Position numbers and translations under genes: made by a program. 64,000 nt of DNA from an uncultured Clostridia bacterium (lineage in GTDB: Bacteria > Bacillota > Clostridia > Christensenellales > Borkfalkiaceae), in the NCBI GenBank assembly GCA_944341895.1, contig CALVMB010000003.1:1-64000 (forward strand), read 5' to 3'. How positions within the stretch are numbered: the stretch's first letter is position 1; the number at the start of each line of letters is the position of its first letter. Positions 43,428 to 52,103 of the stretch are shown here, piece after piece. The notes under the pieces are model-generated. The model saw only the letters and a list, made by a program, of their open reading frames with translations, was not told the origin of the DNA and searched no databases.

Positions 43428-44479
43428 GCGTTGCCTCCTTGCAGGCGGCAAAGATAGCCGCGGTAGCGCTCGGCAGGCAGAGACAGTTCGGCATATTCGC
43501 CGCGCGCCTTGGGCAGCACCAGCGAAACCTGCCCGCTCTCGGTGTTCTTTTTATCCAGCAACGCGAAGCGCAGCCCCTCTTCCGCGTTGGGAAAGGCGGG
43601 GATGCGCGGCTCGGCGAGCGCGACGAGCGAGCGCACGTGCGCCGCATATGCGGGCGTGCAGACGCCCTCCTCTTCGGCGATGAAACTTTCCAGCCACATG
43701 CCGATGAGCACATATTCGCCGTGCGAGCGCCTGCCGCAGAGCAGTTCGAGGGCGTGCCCCGTGGTGTGCCCGAGGTTGAGGCATTTGCGCAGACCCGTCG
43801 TCTCGCGTTCGTCCGCCTCGACCACCTTTGCCTTGAAGCGGATGCAGGAACAGGCGAGTTCGTGCAAAAAGCCGAGATCGCGCAGCCTGTCCTTTCCCGC
43901 TTCGAGCAAATCGCCCGTGGCGGGGTCGAGCACGGCGGTCTTGATCACTTCGCCCAGCCCGCAGCGGATCTCGCGGGGCGGGAGGGTGCGGAAAAAGAGC
44001 GGATCGCAGAACACGCGCTCGGGCTGATAGAAGGCGCCCAGCACGTTTTTGACGCCGCGGTAATCGACGGCGGTCTTGCCGCCCACCGAACTGTCCACCT
44101 GCGCGAGCAGGGTGGTCGGGATCTGGATGAGGCGGGTGCCGCGCATGTACAGCGCCGCGGCGAGCCCCGCCATGTCGCCGATCACGCCGCCGCCCAACGC
44201 GGCGACGAAGGAGTTGCGGCGCAGGCGCGCATCCAGCATTTCGTCCAGGATGCGGAAGAGCGTGTTCTTATTTTTATGGCGTTCGCCCGCGGGGACGACG
44301 CACACGCGCGCCGCGGGAAACACCTCCGCGATGCGCTCTTTGTACAGGCGGTATACGTTGGAATCGGTGACGACGAAAGCGTCCTTGCCCGCGAGGTATT
44401 CCCCTGCCGCGTCCAGCGCGCCCGCCCCGCACAGCACGGTGCTCGGGCGCGATTGTGTGTGTAATTCAATGGTCTGCAT
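43424..44479 (-). CDS. aroB: 3-dehydroquinate synthase
   Basis: A 351-residue NAD- and metal-dependent cyclase, the second step of the shikimate pathway. Diagnostic segments are ALGGGVIGDMAGLAAALYMR, IPTTLLAQVDSSVGGKTAVD, KNVLGAFYQP, the metal-binding Glu in GLGEVIKTAVL and His in NLGHTTGHALE. The start MQTIELHTQ (44479) has AAAGGAC upstream. It lies between aroC and aroA. No DAHP synthase gene, which would provide its substrate, is in this window. Confidence 0.97.
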   Translation of the reverse strand: MQTIELHTQSRPSTVLCGAGALDAAGEYLAGKDAFVVTDSNVYRLYKERIAEVFPAARVCVVPAGERHKNKNTLFRILDEMLDARLRRNSFVAALGGGVIGDMAGLAAALYMRGTRLIQIPTTLLAQVDSSVGGKTAVDYRGVKNVLGAFYQPERVFCDPLFFRTLPPREIRCGLGEVIKTAVLDPATGDLLEAGKDRLRDLGFLHELACSCIRFKAKVVEADERETTGLRKCLNLGHTTGHALELLCGRRSHGEYVLIGMWLESFIAEEEGVCTPAYAAHVRSLVALAEPRIPAFPNAEEGLRFALLDKKNTESGQVSLVLPKARGEYAELSLPAERYRGYLCRLQGGNA

Positions 44480-44498
44480 ACTCTTGTCCTTTCTGCGT

Positions 44499-45629
44499 TC
44501 AGGGAAGCAGGGCGTACCGTTCGGCGATCTCGCGCACGGTGTCGCCGCCCAGGCGATCGAGAACTTTCTGCGCGAGCGCAAAACAGACGGTGCTCTCCAC
44601 GATGACTTCGCAGGCGCAGATGGCGCACACGTCGCTGCGCTCGGTGGCGGCGCGGCAGGGTTCGCCCGTTTCGAAATTGACGGTGTCCAGCCCGCGCATG
44701 AGGGTGGGAATGGGTTTCATGGCGGCGCGCAGGACGATCTCCTCGCCGTTGCTCATGCCGCCCTCGATGCCGCCGGCGTTGTTGGTGCGGCGGACAAATT
44801 TTCCGTTTTCGTTGTAGATGCAGTCGTGCACGGCGCTGCCGCGGCGGCGCGCCGCCTCGAAGCCCAGCCCGATCTCGACGCCCTTGATCGCCTGGATGCC
44901 CATGACGGCGCCCGCGAGGTGCCCGTCCAGTTTCTCGTCGTAGGACATGCAACTGCCGAACCCGCTCTTCAGCCCCGAAACGCGGATCTCGACCACGCCG
45001 CCCGCCGTGTCCTTGTCCTCGCGGACGGCGTCGATGGCCGCCACGGCGCGCTCGGTGAGCGCGGGATCGGGCATGAACAGCGGCGTATCCTTGACGCCGC
45101 GCAGTTGTTCGGCGGTGTATTCCTTTTCGTCCGATACGCCCGCGACCTCGCGCACGTAGCCGCACACCTCGATGCCCAGTTCGCGCAAAAGCATGCGCGC
45201 GACGGTGCCCGCCGCGACGCGGACCGCCGTTTCGCGGGCGGAGGCGCGTTCCAGGATGTTGCGCGCGTCCGTCTGCCCGAACTTGCGCAGCCCCGTCAGG
45301 TCGGCGTGCCCGGGGCGCACCTGCGTGAGCCGCCGCGCGGACGTGTCCGCGCCGTACGGGGACATGTACGCTTCCCAGTTGGCGTAATCCTTGTTTTCGA
45401 CCAGCAGGCAGACGGGGCTGCCCAGCGTCTTTTTATCGCGCACGCCCGCCAGGATCTGCACGCGGTCGGACTCGATCTTCTGCCGCGCTCCCCTGCCGTA
45501 TCCGCTCTGGCGCAGCGCAAGATAGCGGTCGATCTCCGCCGTGTCCACAGTCAGCCCCGCGGGCAGTCCCTCGATGATGGCGGTGAGCGCACGCCCGTGC
45601 GATTCGCCGCTTGTCGTCCATTTCAGCAT
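44499..45629 (-). CDS. aroC: Chorismate synthase
   Basis: A 376-residue FMN-dependent enzyme that makes chorismate, the branch point to Phe, Tyr, Trp and folate. Conserved segments are TTSGESHGRALTAII near the N terminus, VRPGHADLTGLRKFGQTDARN, ERASARETAVRVAAG, FEAARRRGSAVHD and NAGGIEGGMSNGEEIVLR. The start at 45629 has AAGGAAGG upstream. It is the first aro gene of the series and follows the ComEC-like hydrolase by 22 bases. Confidence 0.97.
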   Translation of the reverse strand: MLKWTTSGESHGRALTAIIEGLPAGLTVDTAEIDRYLALRQSGYGRGARQKIESDRVQILAGVRDKKTLGSPVCLLVENKDYANWEAYMSPYGADTSARRLTQVRPGHADLTGLRKFGQTDARNILERASARETAVRVAAGTVARMLLRELGIEVCGYVREVAGVSDEKEYTAEQLRGVKDTPLFMPDPALTERAVAAIDAVREDKDTAGGVVEIRVSGLKSGFGSCMSYDEKLDGHLAGAVMGIQAIKGVEIGLGFEAARRRGSAVHDCIYNENGKFVRRTNNAGGIEGGMSNGEEIVLRAAMKPIPTLMRGLDTVNFETGEPCRAATERSDVCAICACEVIVESTVCFALAQKVLDRLGGDTVREIAERYALLP

Positions 45630-45651
45630 TTCGTTCCTTCCTTTTGCCGCG

Positions 45652-46650
45652 TCACAGCCGCGACGCGCCGATGGTATATGTACCGTCCCGCGAGACGGTG
45701 ACCGTGATGTCGCCCAGTTCGTCCGTGCGCCAAACAGAGGCACCCGGGACTACGCTGCGGATGCGCGCGAGCGTCGTCAGCGAGGGATGCCCGTAGGCGT
45801 TGCCCGCTCCGACGCTGAAAAGCACCGCCGCAGGCTTCGTCAGCCGCAAAAACGCCTCGCCCGTCGCGTCCGCACTGCCGTGGTGCCCCGCTTTGAGAAA
45901 GTCCAGCCCGTTCAGATCGGGCGCGACTTCCTGCGTTCCCCACGCCGCTTCCGCAGGAAACCAAAAGACCTGGTCCTGCAATTCGCGGGAAAGATCGGCA
46001 AGCTGCTCTTCCACACGCGTGCCCGCATCGCCCATGAACAAAAACCGCCGCCCCGCGTATTCGAGATAGACGACGGCGGAAACGTCGTTCCGCGCATCCT
46101 CGTCCGTGCGGCCGTATTCGCTCCCTTCGATGAGCGGCGAGCGCGGCGAAAGGATCATCCAGTAATAAAACTCGTCGCGGTCGCCCGAAAGCGTGGTGCG
46201 GAAGTTCTGCGAGAGCACGAATTCGGCGCCCGACGCCTGCGCAGCTGCATAAAAACGGGCATACGCGGCATTGTCCGCGAGCAGACTTTTTTCCGTCTGC
46301 GGCACAAAGACCCGCTCCGCGCCGTACCGCGCGACGATGGAAGCAAGCCCGCCGACATGGTCGGCGTCCGCATGTGTCGCCATCACGTCGCCGAGCGAAC
46401 GGATGCCGCGCGCGTCCAGAAAGGAATACACCGAAGCGAGGTGTTCCGCCGAACCGTCCCCGCCGTCCATGAGCAGCGTCTTGCCGTCCGGAAATTCGAT
46501 CAAGATGCAGTCTCCTTCGCCCACGTCGAGAACATTGACGCAAAGTTGCCCCGCTCCGCGCGCGGTGTACCCCGCAGCGCGGCGGACCAGAACGTCCAGC
46601 GGGCACAAGAAGGCGTCCGCAAGCAGGAGCACGACAAGAACGGCGGACAC
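45652..46650 (-). CDS. ComEC/Rec2-like metallo-beta-lactamase-fold hydrolase, membrane anchored
   Basis: About 332 residues: an N-terminal hydrophobic segment and an MBL-fold hydrolase domain like the C-terminal part of ComEC. The metal motif is THADADHVGGL, with a further KAGHHGS. The GTG at 46650 is the only canonical start in frame before the conserved region, but no good Shine-Dalgarno precedes it. The frame stays open for 31 more codons upstream, including a KRRR stretch that would fit an N-terminal anchor, so the true start is uncertain. Such stand-alone proteins are secreted or membrane-bound hydrolases of unknown target. It precedes aroC by 22 bases. Confidence 0.82.
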   Translation of the reverse strand: MSAVLVVLLLADAFLCPLDVLVRRAAGYTARGAGQLCVNVLDVGEGDCILIEFPDGKTLLMDGGDGSAEHLASVYSFLDARGIRSLGDVMATHADADHVGGLASIVARYGAERVFVPQTEKSLLADNAAYARFYAAAQASGAEFVLSQNFRTTLSGDRDEFYYWMILSPRSPLIEGSEYGRTDEDARNDVSAVVYLEYAGRRFLFMGDAGTRVEEQLADLSRELQDQVFWFPAEAAWGTQEVAPDLNGLDFLKAGHHGSADATGEAFLRLTKPAAVLFSVGAGNAYGHPSLTTLARIRSVVPGASVWRTDELGDITVTVSRDGTYTIGASRL

Positions 46651-46729
46651 CGCCGCCCATACGGCACGCCTGCGCTTCCCGTGCGGCGAACGCGGCCTGC
46701 CGCATTCCCCTTCTACCCCATAAGTTTTC

Positions 46730-46864
46730 GCATCCTCAGTGTTTTATGCGATCCGCCGCGATTGCCCCCCGAAAGCGGAAGGCGAGCCCGCGCGGAGCAT
46801 TCTCAGTGTTTTATGCGACCCGCCGCAGACGCCGACCGCCGAAACGGAAGGCGAGCCCGCGCGG
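46730..46864. repeat. Tandem 66/68-bp repeat at the 3' end of the patatin gene
   Basis: Two copies (46730-46795 and 46797-46864) share TCAGTGTTTTATGCGA near one end and AAGGCGAGCCCGCGCGG at the other. They fill most of the gap between the patatin stop and the ComEC-like gene. Confidence 0.85.
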
Positions 46865-46865
46865 G

Positions 46866-47651
46866 TCAAACCGTATGCACGCGGATCCTGCGGCGGCGCA
46901 TCGCCTCGAGGATCTCGCCGATGTGCTGCTGCGCGCACGCGTAGCCGATCTCCTGCATGTGCGACGCGCTCAGTACCGAAGTCGGCGAATAGGCGGACAG
47001 ATCGGGTTCGAGCAGGATATCGCAGGCAGAAAATCCCGTCTGCCGTACGGTGACATGCCCGCCGCCCTCCGTCACATATTCGATGGTGCGGTACTGTTCG
47101 ACGGGCGAGAGCGCGATGCCGACGACGAGGTTCGCGCCCAGCGAACGTGCCACGTCGCCGGGAACGGCGTTGCTGTATACGCCGTCCGCCAGCCGCTTTC
47201 CTTCCACGGTCACGGGACGGAAATAGGGCGGAACGGCGCAGGACGCGGTGACCGCGCGCGCGACGTTGCCCGCGCGCAGGACGACCTGCGACCCGTCCGC
47301 CGTGTCCGTAGCCACGGCGGCAAAGGGCTTTTTGAGTTTGGAAAAATCGATCTCGCCCAGCATGTCGTCCAGCGCGACGCGTACGGGGTTGAGACTCTTG
47401 GAAAAGAACATGGAGATCGCCATGCCCTTGACATCCACGCGCCGAAGGAGTTCGGCGATGTCGCGCGAAGAATACCCGCCCGCGACCATGGAGCCGACGA
47501 GCGCGCCTGCCGACGTGCCCGCGACGACGTCGAACGCGATGCCGTGTTCGGCGAAAGCGCGCAGGGCGCCCAGGTGCGCCATTCCCTTGGCGCCGCCGCT
47601 GCCCAGGGCGAGCCCGAGCACGCCCTGCCTGCGGCGGAACAGACGGAACAT
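46866..47651 (-). CDS. Patatin-like phospholipase (RssA family)
   Basis: A 261-residue patatin-fold lipid acyl hydrolase. The oxyanion-hole motif is LALGSGGAKGMAHLGAL, the nucleophile elbow GTSAGALVGSM and the catalytic Asp lies in RLADGVYSNAVP, all at family-typical distances. The start MFRLFRRRQG (47651) has GAGGGCG upstream. It lies 8 bases after the ROK kinase stop and would be translated from the same mRNA. Target lipids are unknown. A tandem repeat follows its stop codon. Confidence 0.93.
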   Translation of the reverse strand: MFRLFRRRQGVLGLALGSGGAKGMAHLGALRAFAEHGIAFDVVAGTSAGALVGSMVAGGYSSRDIAELLRRVDVKGMAISMFFSKSLNPVRVALDDMLGEIDFSKLKKPFAAVATDTADGSQVVLRAGNVARAVTASCAVPPYFRPVTVEGKRLADGVYSNAVPGDVARSLGANLVVGIALSPVEQYRTIEYVTEGGGHVTVRQTGFSACDILLEPDLSAYSPTSVLSASHMQEIGYACAQQHIGEILEAMRRRRIRVHTV

Positions 47652-47658
47652 ACCGCCC

Positions 47659-48612
47659 TCAGATCCCGCGCGCCAGTGCGTAGGCGCCGAGAATGCCCGC
47701 ATCGTTGCCCAACGCGGCGCGCACGATGGTGAGCGGAATGGTTTCGCAGTCGATGTACAGGCGTTCGGCTACGAATTTGCGCACGGGGCGGAGCAGGTTC
47801 TCCCCCTGCCCCGAAACGCCGCCGCCGATCAGGATCGCCTGCGGACGGAAAATGTTGACGAGGTTGACGATGCCCTCGGCAAGCGCGATGCAGTAGTTTT
47901 TAAGAACTTCCTGCGCCGCCGCGTCGCCGCGCGCGGCGGCTTCGAACGCCGTGCGTCCGTCCACGCCTTCGGGCGTGCCCGCGATCTCCCACAGGAGCGA
48001 ATTTTTGTTTTCGAACATGGCGCGCTTGGTCTCGCGCATGAGCGCCGTCGCGGACGCGTACTGCTCAAAACAGCCGCGCCTGCCGCAGGGGCACGGAACG
48101 CCACCCACGTTGATGACCATGTGTCCCGCTTCGCCGCCGCCTCCGCCGAAGCCCTCGAAGATCTTGCCGCCGATGATGATGCCGCTACCCACGCCCGTGC
48201 CGAGGGTGAGCATGATGCTGTCGCTGTATTGTTTGCCCGCGCCGAACTTTGCCTCGCCCAGCGCGGCGGCGTTCGCGTCGTTGGTGATATAGACGGGGAT
48301 GCCCGTTTCCTTGGCGAGATCCGCCGCGACGGGTTTGTTCACCCAATCGAAATTGGTCCAGCGCACGACCACGCCCGCGGCGCCGTCCACGATGCCGGGC
48401 GTGCCCATGCCGACGGCGCACACCGACGAGGCGGGAACGCGCGCCGCTTCGCAGATGCGCCGCACCAGTTCCGCCGTCTTGCGCACGGTCACCGCGTACC
48501 CCTCTTCCTTGGACGTGGCGACGGTGTCCTTACAGAGCATTTTGCCCGTTTCGTCGAACAATCCCGCCTTGGCGCTCATGCCGCCGAAGTCGATGCCGAT
48601 GTAGTATTTCAT
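47659..48612 (-). CDS. ROK-family glucokinase
   Basis: A 317-residue sugar kinase of the ROK family. The N-terminal phosphate loop is IDFGGMSAKAGLFDE. The zinc-binding signature is GHMVINVGGVPCPCGRRGCFEQYAS, and the catalytic Asp lies in ITNDANAAALGEA. It phosphorylates glucose or a similar hexose with ATP; the genes next to it do not specify the sugar. There is no DNA-binding domain, so it is not a ROK repressor. It lies 21 bases downstream of the Rho-like gene. Confidence 0.92.
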   Translation of the reverse strand: MKYYIGIDFGGMSAKAGLFDETGKMLCKDTVATSKEEGYAVTVRKTAELVRRICEAARVPASSVCAVGMGTPGIVDGAAGVVVRWTNFDWVNKPVAADLAKETGIPVYITNDANAAALGEAKFGAGKQYSDSIMLTLGTGVGSGIIIGGKIFEGFGGGGGEAGHMVINVGGVPCPCGRRGCFEQYASATALMRETKRAMFENKNSLLWEIAGTPEGVDGRTAFEAAARGDAAAQEVLKNYCIALAEGIVNLVNIFRPQAILIGGGVSGQGENLLRPVRKFVAERLYIDCETIPLTIVRAALGNDAGILGAYALARGI

Positions 48613-48633
48613 ATCCTTTCCTCCGATGATCGG

Positions 48634-49956
48634 TTATTGATCCTGCTCCGTCGGCGCGAGCATTGCCCCGACGCCCTCTTCTTCCAGCACGCGGCGCAGT
48701 TGTTCCGCATCCGCCGCGGGCCGCGTGTTTTTGACGTGCGAACGCAGAAAGTCGACGGCGGGAACGATGCCGCGCGCCGCGATCTCCGCCGAAAAACGCA
48801 CGGCGGCGTTCGCCGCCTCGCCGCACGGGCCCAGCGCGCCCTCCGCGCTCTCCTCGGGTGCGAACGCAAACACGGTCAGCGAACCCGTCCTTAGCCGCCG
48901 TCCCGAAGAAAAGATCGCCTCGCATTCGCGCACCCCGTCATCGCCGCAGACGCGCGCGAGCGCGGCGAGCGAATCGATGAACAGCACCGCGTCCCCGCCG
49001 TTTTCGGCGACGCGCTTGGCGTGTTCGGCGATGAGCCGCACCGCCCTGCGCAGTGCCGCGGGCTGTTTGCCGTACGCACAGGCGGCGACGGGCGCAAGAG
49101 GAAAGCGTTCGCGCAGGGAGGTCTCCTCTTCCGGACGCCAGGCAGGCAGCAGAAAGCAGAGTTCTGCCGCGGGCATCGCGGCGTGCAGTCCGTCCGCCGC
49201 CGCGCGCACGAACGCCGTCTTGCCCGAATCGGCGGGCGCGTACACGATGACGCGCTGTCCCTTGCAGACGGGGCAAAGGCGGTCGAACGCGCGCAGAACG
49301 GCATTGCCGCCCGCGCCGAGCGGCAGTTTCCCCTCGGGATACAGTGCGGGAAGTTCTTCGAATTTTGCCCGTTCGACGAACAGCGGCTGACCGCCGTTCA
49401 CGGTGAGCACTTCGGTCAGTTCGCCCTGTCCGTCCTCGGACGTGACCAGCCCGCCGACCAGGTCGCCCTCGCGCAGGCGGTATTTGCGCACCGTCTTTTC
49501 GGAGACGAACGGGTCGGATTCGGACGCCGAACCGTCCGCCGCGCGCAGGTATGCGCCGCCCGCCGAACATTCGATCAGTCCCGCCGCGTTGCGTTCGGCA
49601 TAGCCGTGCGCGGCAGGCGCAGGCGTGCTGTCGCGGAACTCGAGGCGCGCGCCCGTCTCCTCTTCGAAACGGTAGGCGCGGCGCTGCGAACATTCCGCAA
49701 GCAGGCGGCGCACCTCTTCCAGCCGTTCGGCGGAGGCGTCGCACGCCTTGACGCGCGCGCCCTTGTTGCTCCGCCGCTCGGGCGGCGAAATGCCCGCGCC
49801 GATGCGGATGATGCCCTCGATGAGCACGTCCTTGACTTTGGATGTAGGCGAATTGATGCCGAACGCGCGCGCAAGGTTGCGCACCTCAAAGATGTTGAGC
49901 CCGTTCAGGTACTCGCATACGGGCGCAAAGTCGCGCAGAATGTTTTCTTCGTCCAT
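48634..49956 (-). CDS. Divergent Rho-like protein, probably catalytically degenerate
   Basis: A 440-residue protein with the complete domain order of transcription terminator Rho. An N-terminal SAP-like helical domain (LNGLNIFEVRNLARAFGI) is followed by a cold-shock RNA-binding domain (GLIECSAGGAYLRA, then DPFVSEKTVRKYRLREGDLV) and a RecA-like domain with Walker A APADSGKT (240-247). ELPALYPEGKLPL and GSLTVFAF match Rho landmarks. The Rho signature DEVIFEEFKGTGN with its catalytic residues is absent, and the D-S-I-T-R-L-A-R motif reads DSLAALAR. A paralogue or decaying Rho is likely. It sits between an MBL hydrolase and a ROK kinase. Confidence 0.8.
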   Translation of the reverse strand: MDEENILRDFAPVCEYLNGLNIFEVRNLARAFGINSPTSKVKDVLIEGIIRIGAGISPPERRSNKGARVKACDASAERLEEVRRLLAECSQRRAYRFEEETGARLEFRDSTPAPAAHGYAERNAAGLIECSAGGAYLRAADGSASESDPFVSEKTVRKYRLREGDLVGGLVTSEDGQGELTEVLTVNGGQPLFVERAKFEELPALYPEGKLPLGAGGNAVLRAFDRLCPVCKGQRVIVYAPADSGKTAFVRAAADGLHAAMPAAELCFLLPAWRPEEETSLRERFPLAPVAACAYGKQPAALRRAVRLIAEHAKRVAENGGDAVLFIDSLAALARVCGDDGVRECEAIFSSGRRLRTGSLTVFAFAPEESAEGALGPCGEAANAAVRFSAEIAARGIVPAVDFLRSHVKNTRPAADAEQLRRVLEEEGVGAMLAPTEQDQ

Positions 49957-49957
49957 A

Positions 49958-50590
49958 TCACGCTTTCTCCAGGATCACGATCTTGCCGCGCACCGCGCCG
50001 AGATCGGGCAGTACGGGCGAATGCGCCTCGACACACCGCTCTTTTCCCGCCGCGCGCACGAATGCGGAGACGGGCGAAATATCGACGGTGCACCCGAACG
50101 CGTTATAATGCATGGGCACCGCCGCGGCGGGGGCGATCGCATCGACGTATTCGAGCGCGCCGCGCGCGTCGACGGTGTAGGTGCCGCCCACGGGAACGAG
50201 GAGCACGTCCACCTTGCCGATGCGCTCGATCAGCCGCGGCGAGAGAGGTTCGCCGATGTCCCCCAGATGGCAGACGGTCATGCCGTCCGCCTCGAAGCGG
50301 TAGACGGTGTTTTCGCCGCGCAGGGCGCCGTCCATGTCGTCGTGCGAGGTCGGGATGCCCGTGATGAGCACGCCGCCGCGTTCGCAGGAACCGGGCGAAG
50401 CGATGACCTCGCGCACCCCCTGCACCCCCTGCACAAAGTTGTGGTCGTAGTGGAAATGGCTGCATGTCACGAAATCGGCGCGCAGCGGCGGCAGTTCGTA
50501 GCCGATGCGCGTATACGGGTCGGTGACGATGCGCGTACCCGCGTTCGTTTCCAGCAAAAAGCAGGAATGGCCATAGTAGACGATCTTCAT
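49958..50590 (-). CDS. MBL-fold metal-dependent hydrolase (UPF0173-like)
   Basis: A 210-residue hydrolase of the metallo-beta-lactamase superfamily. It begins with the typical MKIVYYGHSCFLLE. The metal motif is CSHFHYDHNF, with later metal ligands in HLGDIGEPLS and VPMHYNAFG. The overall layout follows the UPF0173/YtkL group. The substrate is unknown. The gene overlaps the DUF1934 gene by 4 bases upstream and precedes the Rho-like gene by one base, so these genes form one operon. Confidence 0.92.
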   Translation of the reverse strand: MKIVYYGHSCFLLETNAGTRIVTDPYTRIGYELPPLRADFVTCSHFHYDHNFVQGVQGVREVIASPGSCERGGVLITGIPTSHDDMDGALRGENTVYRFEADGMTVCHLGDIGEPLSPRLIERIGKVDVLLVPVGGTYTVDARGALEYVDAIAPAAAVPMHYNAFGCTVDISPVSAFVRAAGKERCVEAHSPVLPDLGAVRGKIVILEKA

Positions 50591-50982
50591 AAATTCCCCC
50601 TTTCCGACGCCGCGGCGCCGATAAATTCCACGGACAGCGCATGGTCCTGCACCGCTCCGGCAATTTCAAGACTGTATTCGGCATGCACGGACAGCCCGTC
50701 CGCGCCGCGCGCGACGTGCAACCGCGCCGTGCGCACCGCCGCAGACAGCGCGCCGTACGGCGTAGCGATCGAAACGGAAGTCTCGCGCGCGGGATCGAGT
50801 TCGAGACGGTAGGTCAGTTCTCCCTCCGCACACAGGATGAGCCGCTCGCCCGCCAGCACGGTATAGCGCGCGCCCGCATACACGAACCGATACGCGCCCG
50901 CGCGCGGGCTTTCCCCTTCCGTTTCCCAACGCTCCTCGCCGCCGTCCGTCCGCGACCGAAAGCGCACCAGGACTGTGTACAT
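50587..50982 (-). CDS. DUF1934 family protein
   Basis: A 131-residue beta-rich protein matching DUF1934, a family with a calycin-like barrel found in Bacillota (Bacillus YwiB). Features are YRFVYAGARYTVLAGERLIL and a repeating pattern of beta strands to the end. The function is unknown in the family. First gene of the long minus-strand series leading to the aro genes; its promoter is at 51018-51046. Confidence 0.85.
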   Translation of the reverse strand: MYTVLVRFRSRTDGGEERWETEGESPRAGAYRFVYAGARYTVLAGERLILCAEGELTYRLELDPARETSVSIATPYGALSAAVRTARLHVARGADGLSVHAEYSLEIAGAVQDHALSVEFIGAAASERGNL

Positions 50983-51017
50983 CCCTCTCTCCCGAAAATC
51001 AAACGTACTCGGAATTC

Positions 51018-51046
51018 ATTATAACACAAAAGAAATAATTTGTAAA
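51018..51046 (-). promoter_or_regulatory. Promoter of the DUF1934-to-aro gene series
   Basis: Minus-strand -10 TATAAT (51018-51023) and -35 TTTACA (51041-51046), 17-base spacer, within a short AT-rich patch. Confidence 0.8.
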
Positions 51047-51213
51047 TTTATTTGCCCGATTTCTGCGTTTTTGTAAAGAAATTCGGCGCGCATCGCGGCA
51101 AACGAAAGCGCCCGCCGAACGCGCAGGCACACAGCCGGCCGACCCCGCGCGCATCCGCGCCCCGCCGCCGACCGTCCGAGCGCCATGCGCCGCCCGCACG
51201 GAATATTTCCCGC

Positions 51214-51248
51214 AAAAACGTGCCGCCGCGCGGCATGCCGCGCGGCGG
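51214..51248 (-). terminator. Terminator of tyrA
   Basis: A 12-bp GC stem (51223-51234 with 51237-51248, loop AT) directly after the tyrA stop, followed on the minus strand by CACGTTTTTGC. Confidence 0.75.
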
Positions 51249-51252
51249 AAAG

Positions 51253-52077
51253 TCATACGATCTTGCGTTCTTTGTCCAGCAGTTCTTTGCGCAGTCTGCC
51301 CTCCCTGAGCAGGGCGCGCAGGGCGTCCTCGTCGCCCGAAGCCAGGGCGGCGCGGGTATCCAGAAGATGCGCGAGCAGTTCGTCCAGTTCGTGCAGGGCG
51401 GCGTCGCGGTTGAGCATGTACAGCCGCGACCACACCTCTTCGTCCACGCCCGCGATGCGCGTCATGTCCTGAAAACTGCCGCCCGTAAATCCCGAAAACC
51501 CCTCGGCGGTGCGGCTCTTGACATAGGCATTGCTGACGATGTGCGCCAGTTGCGAGGTGTAGGCGATCTTGGCGTCGTGTTCGGCGGACGTACAATGGCG
51601 CACGCAGCCGAACCCCATGCGCATGAACAGCCTTTCGAGCAGGGCGATCGCCGCCGCGTCCGTCTGCGGATGGTCGACGACGATCATGCTCGCGCCGTCG
51701 AACAGCGTCTCGCAGGAATTTTCCAGCCCCGAGACCTCCTTGCCCGCCATGGGATGGCAGCCGACGTAGCGGTAGCGGCGGGGCTTTGCGTACACACAGC
51801 GCTCGACGGCGCCCTTGACGCCGCAGAGATCGGCGACCACCGCGCCCGCCGAAAAGGGCATTTCGTCCAGCGCGCGCATCGCCGCATCGGGCGGGAGCGC
51901 GACGAAAACGACGTCGTACCCCTCCGCGCTCTGCGGCGCGGCGGCAATGACGCCTTCGGCAAGCGCACGCACCTGCACGTTTGCACGGTCCATGCCGTCG
52001 ACGGCGTAGCCCGCGCGGCGCAACGATTTTGCCATGGAGCCGCCGATCAGCCCCAGCCCTATGATCAGAATGTTCAT
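51253..52077 (-). CDS. tyrA: Prephenate dehydrogenase
   Basis: A 274-residue NAD(P)-dependent enzyme that converts prephenate to 4-hydroxyphenylpyruvate for tyrosine. The N-terminal motif is IIGLGLIGGSMAKSL. The catalytic His is in VGCHPMAGKEVSGLE, and the helical dimerisation domain includes TSQLAHIVSNAYVKS and FTGGSFQDMTRIA. The start at 52077 has AGAGGTG upstream. It lacks a C-terminal ACT domain, so it is the short form. A stable hairpin lies upstream. It is separate from the aro operon though in the same pathway. Confidence 0.95.
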   Translation of the reverse strand: MNILIIGLGLIGGSMAKSLRRAGYAVDGMDRANVQVRALAEGVIAAAPQSAEGYDVVFVALPPDAAMRALDEMPFSAGAVVADLCGVKGAVERCVYAKPRRYRYVGCHPMAGKEVSGLENSCETLFDGASMIVVDHPQTDAAAIALLERLFMRMGFGCVRHCTSAEHDAKIAYTSQLAHIVSNAYVKSRTAEGFSGFTGGSFQDMTRIAGVDEEVWSRLYMLNRDAALHELDELLAHLLDTRAALASGDEDALRALLREGRLRKELLDKERKIV

Positions 52078-52103
52078 GCCACACCTCTTGCGCGGGCAGG
52101 CAA

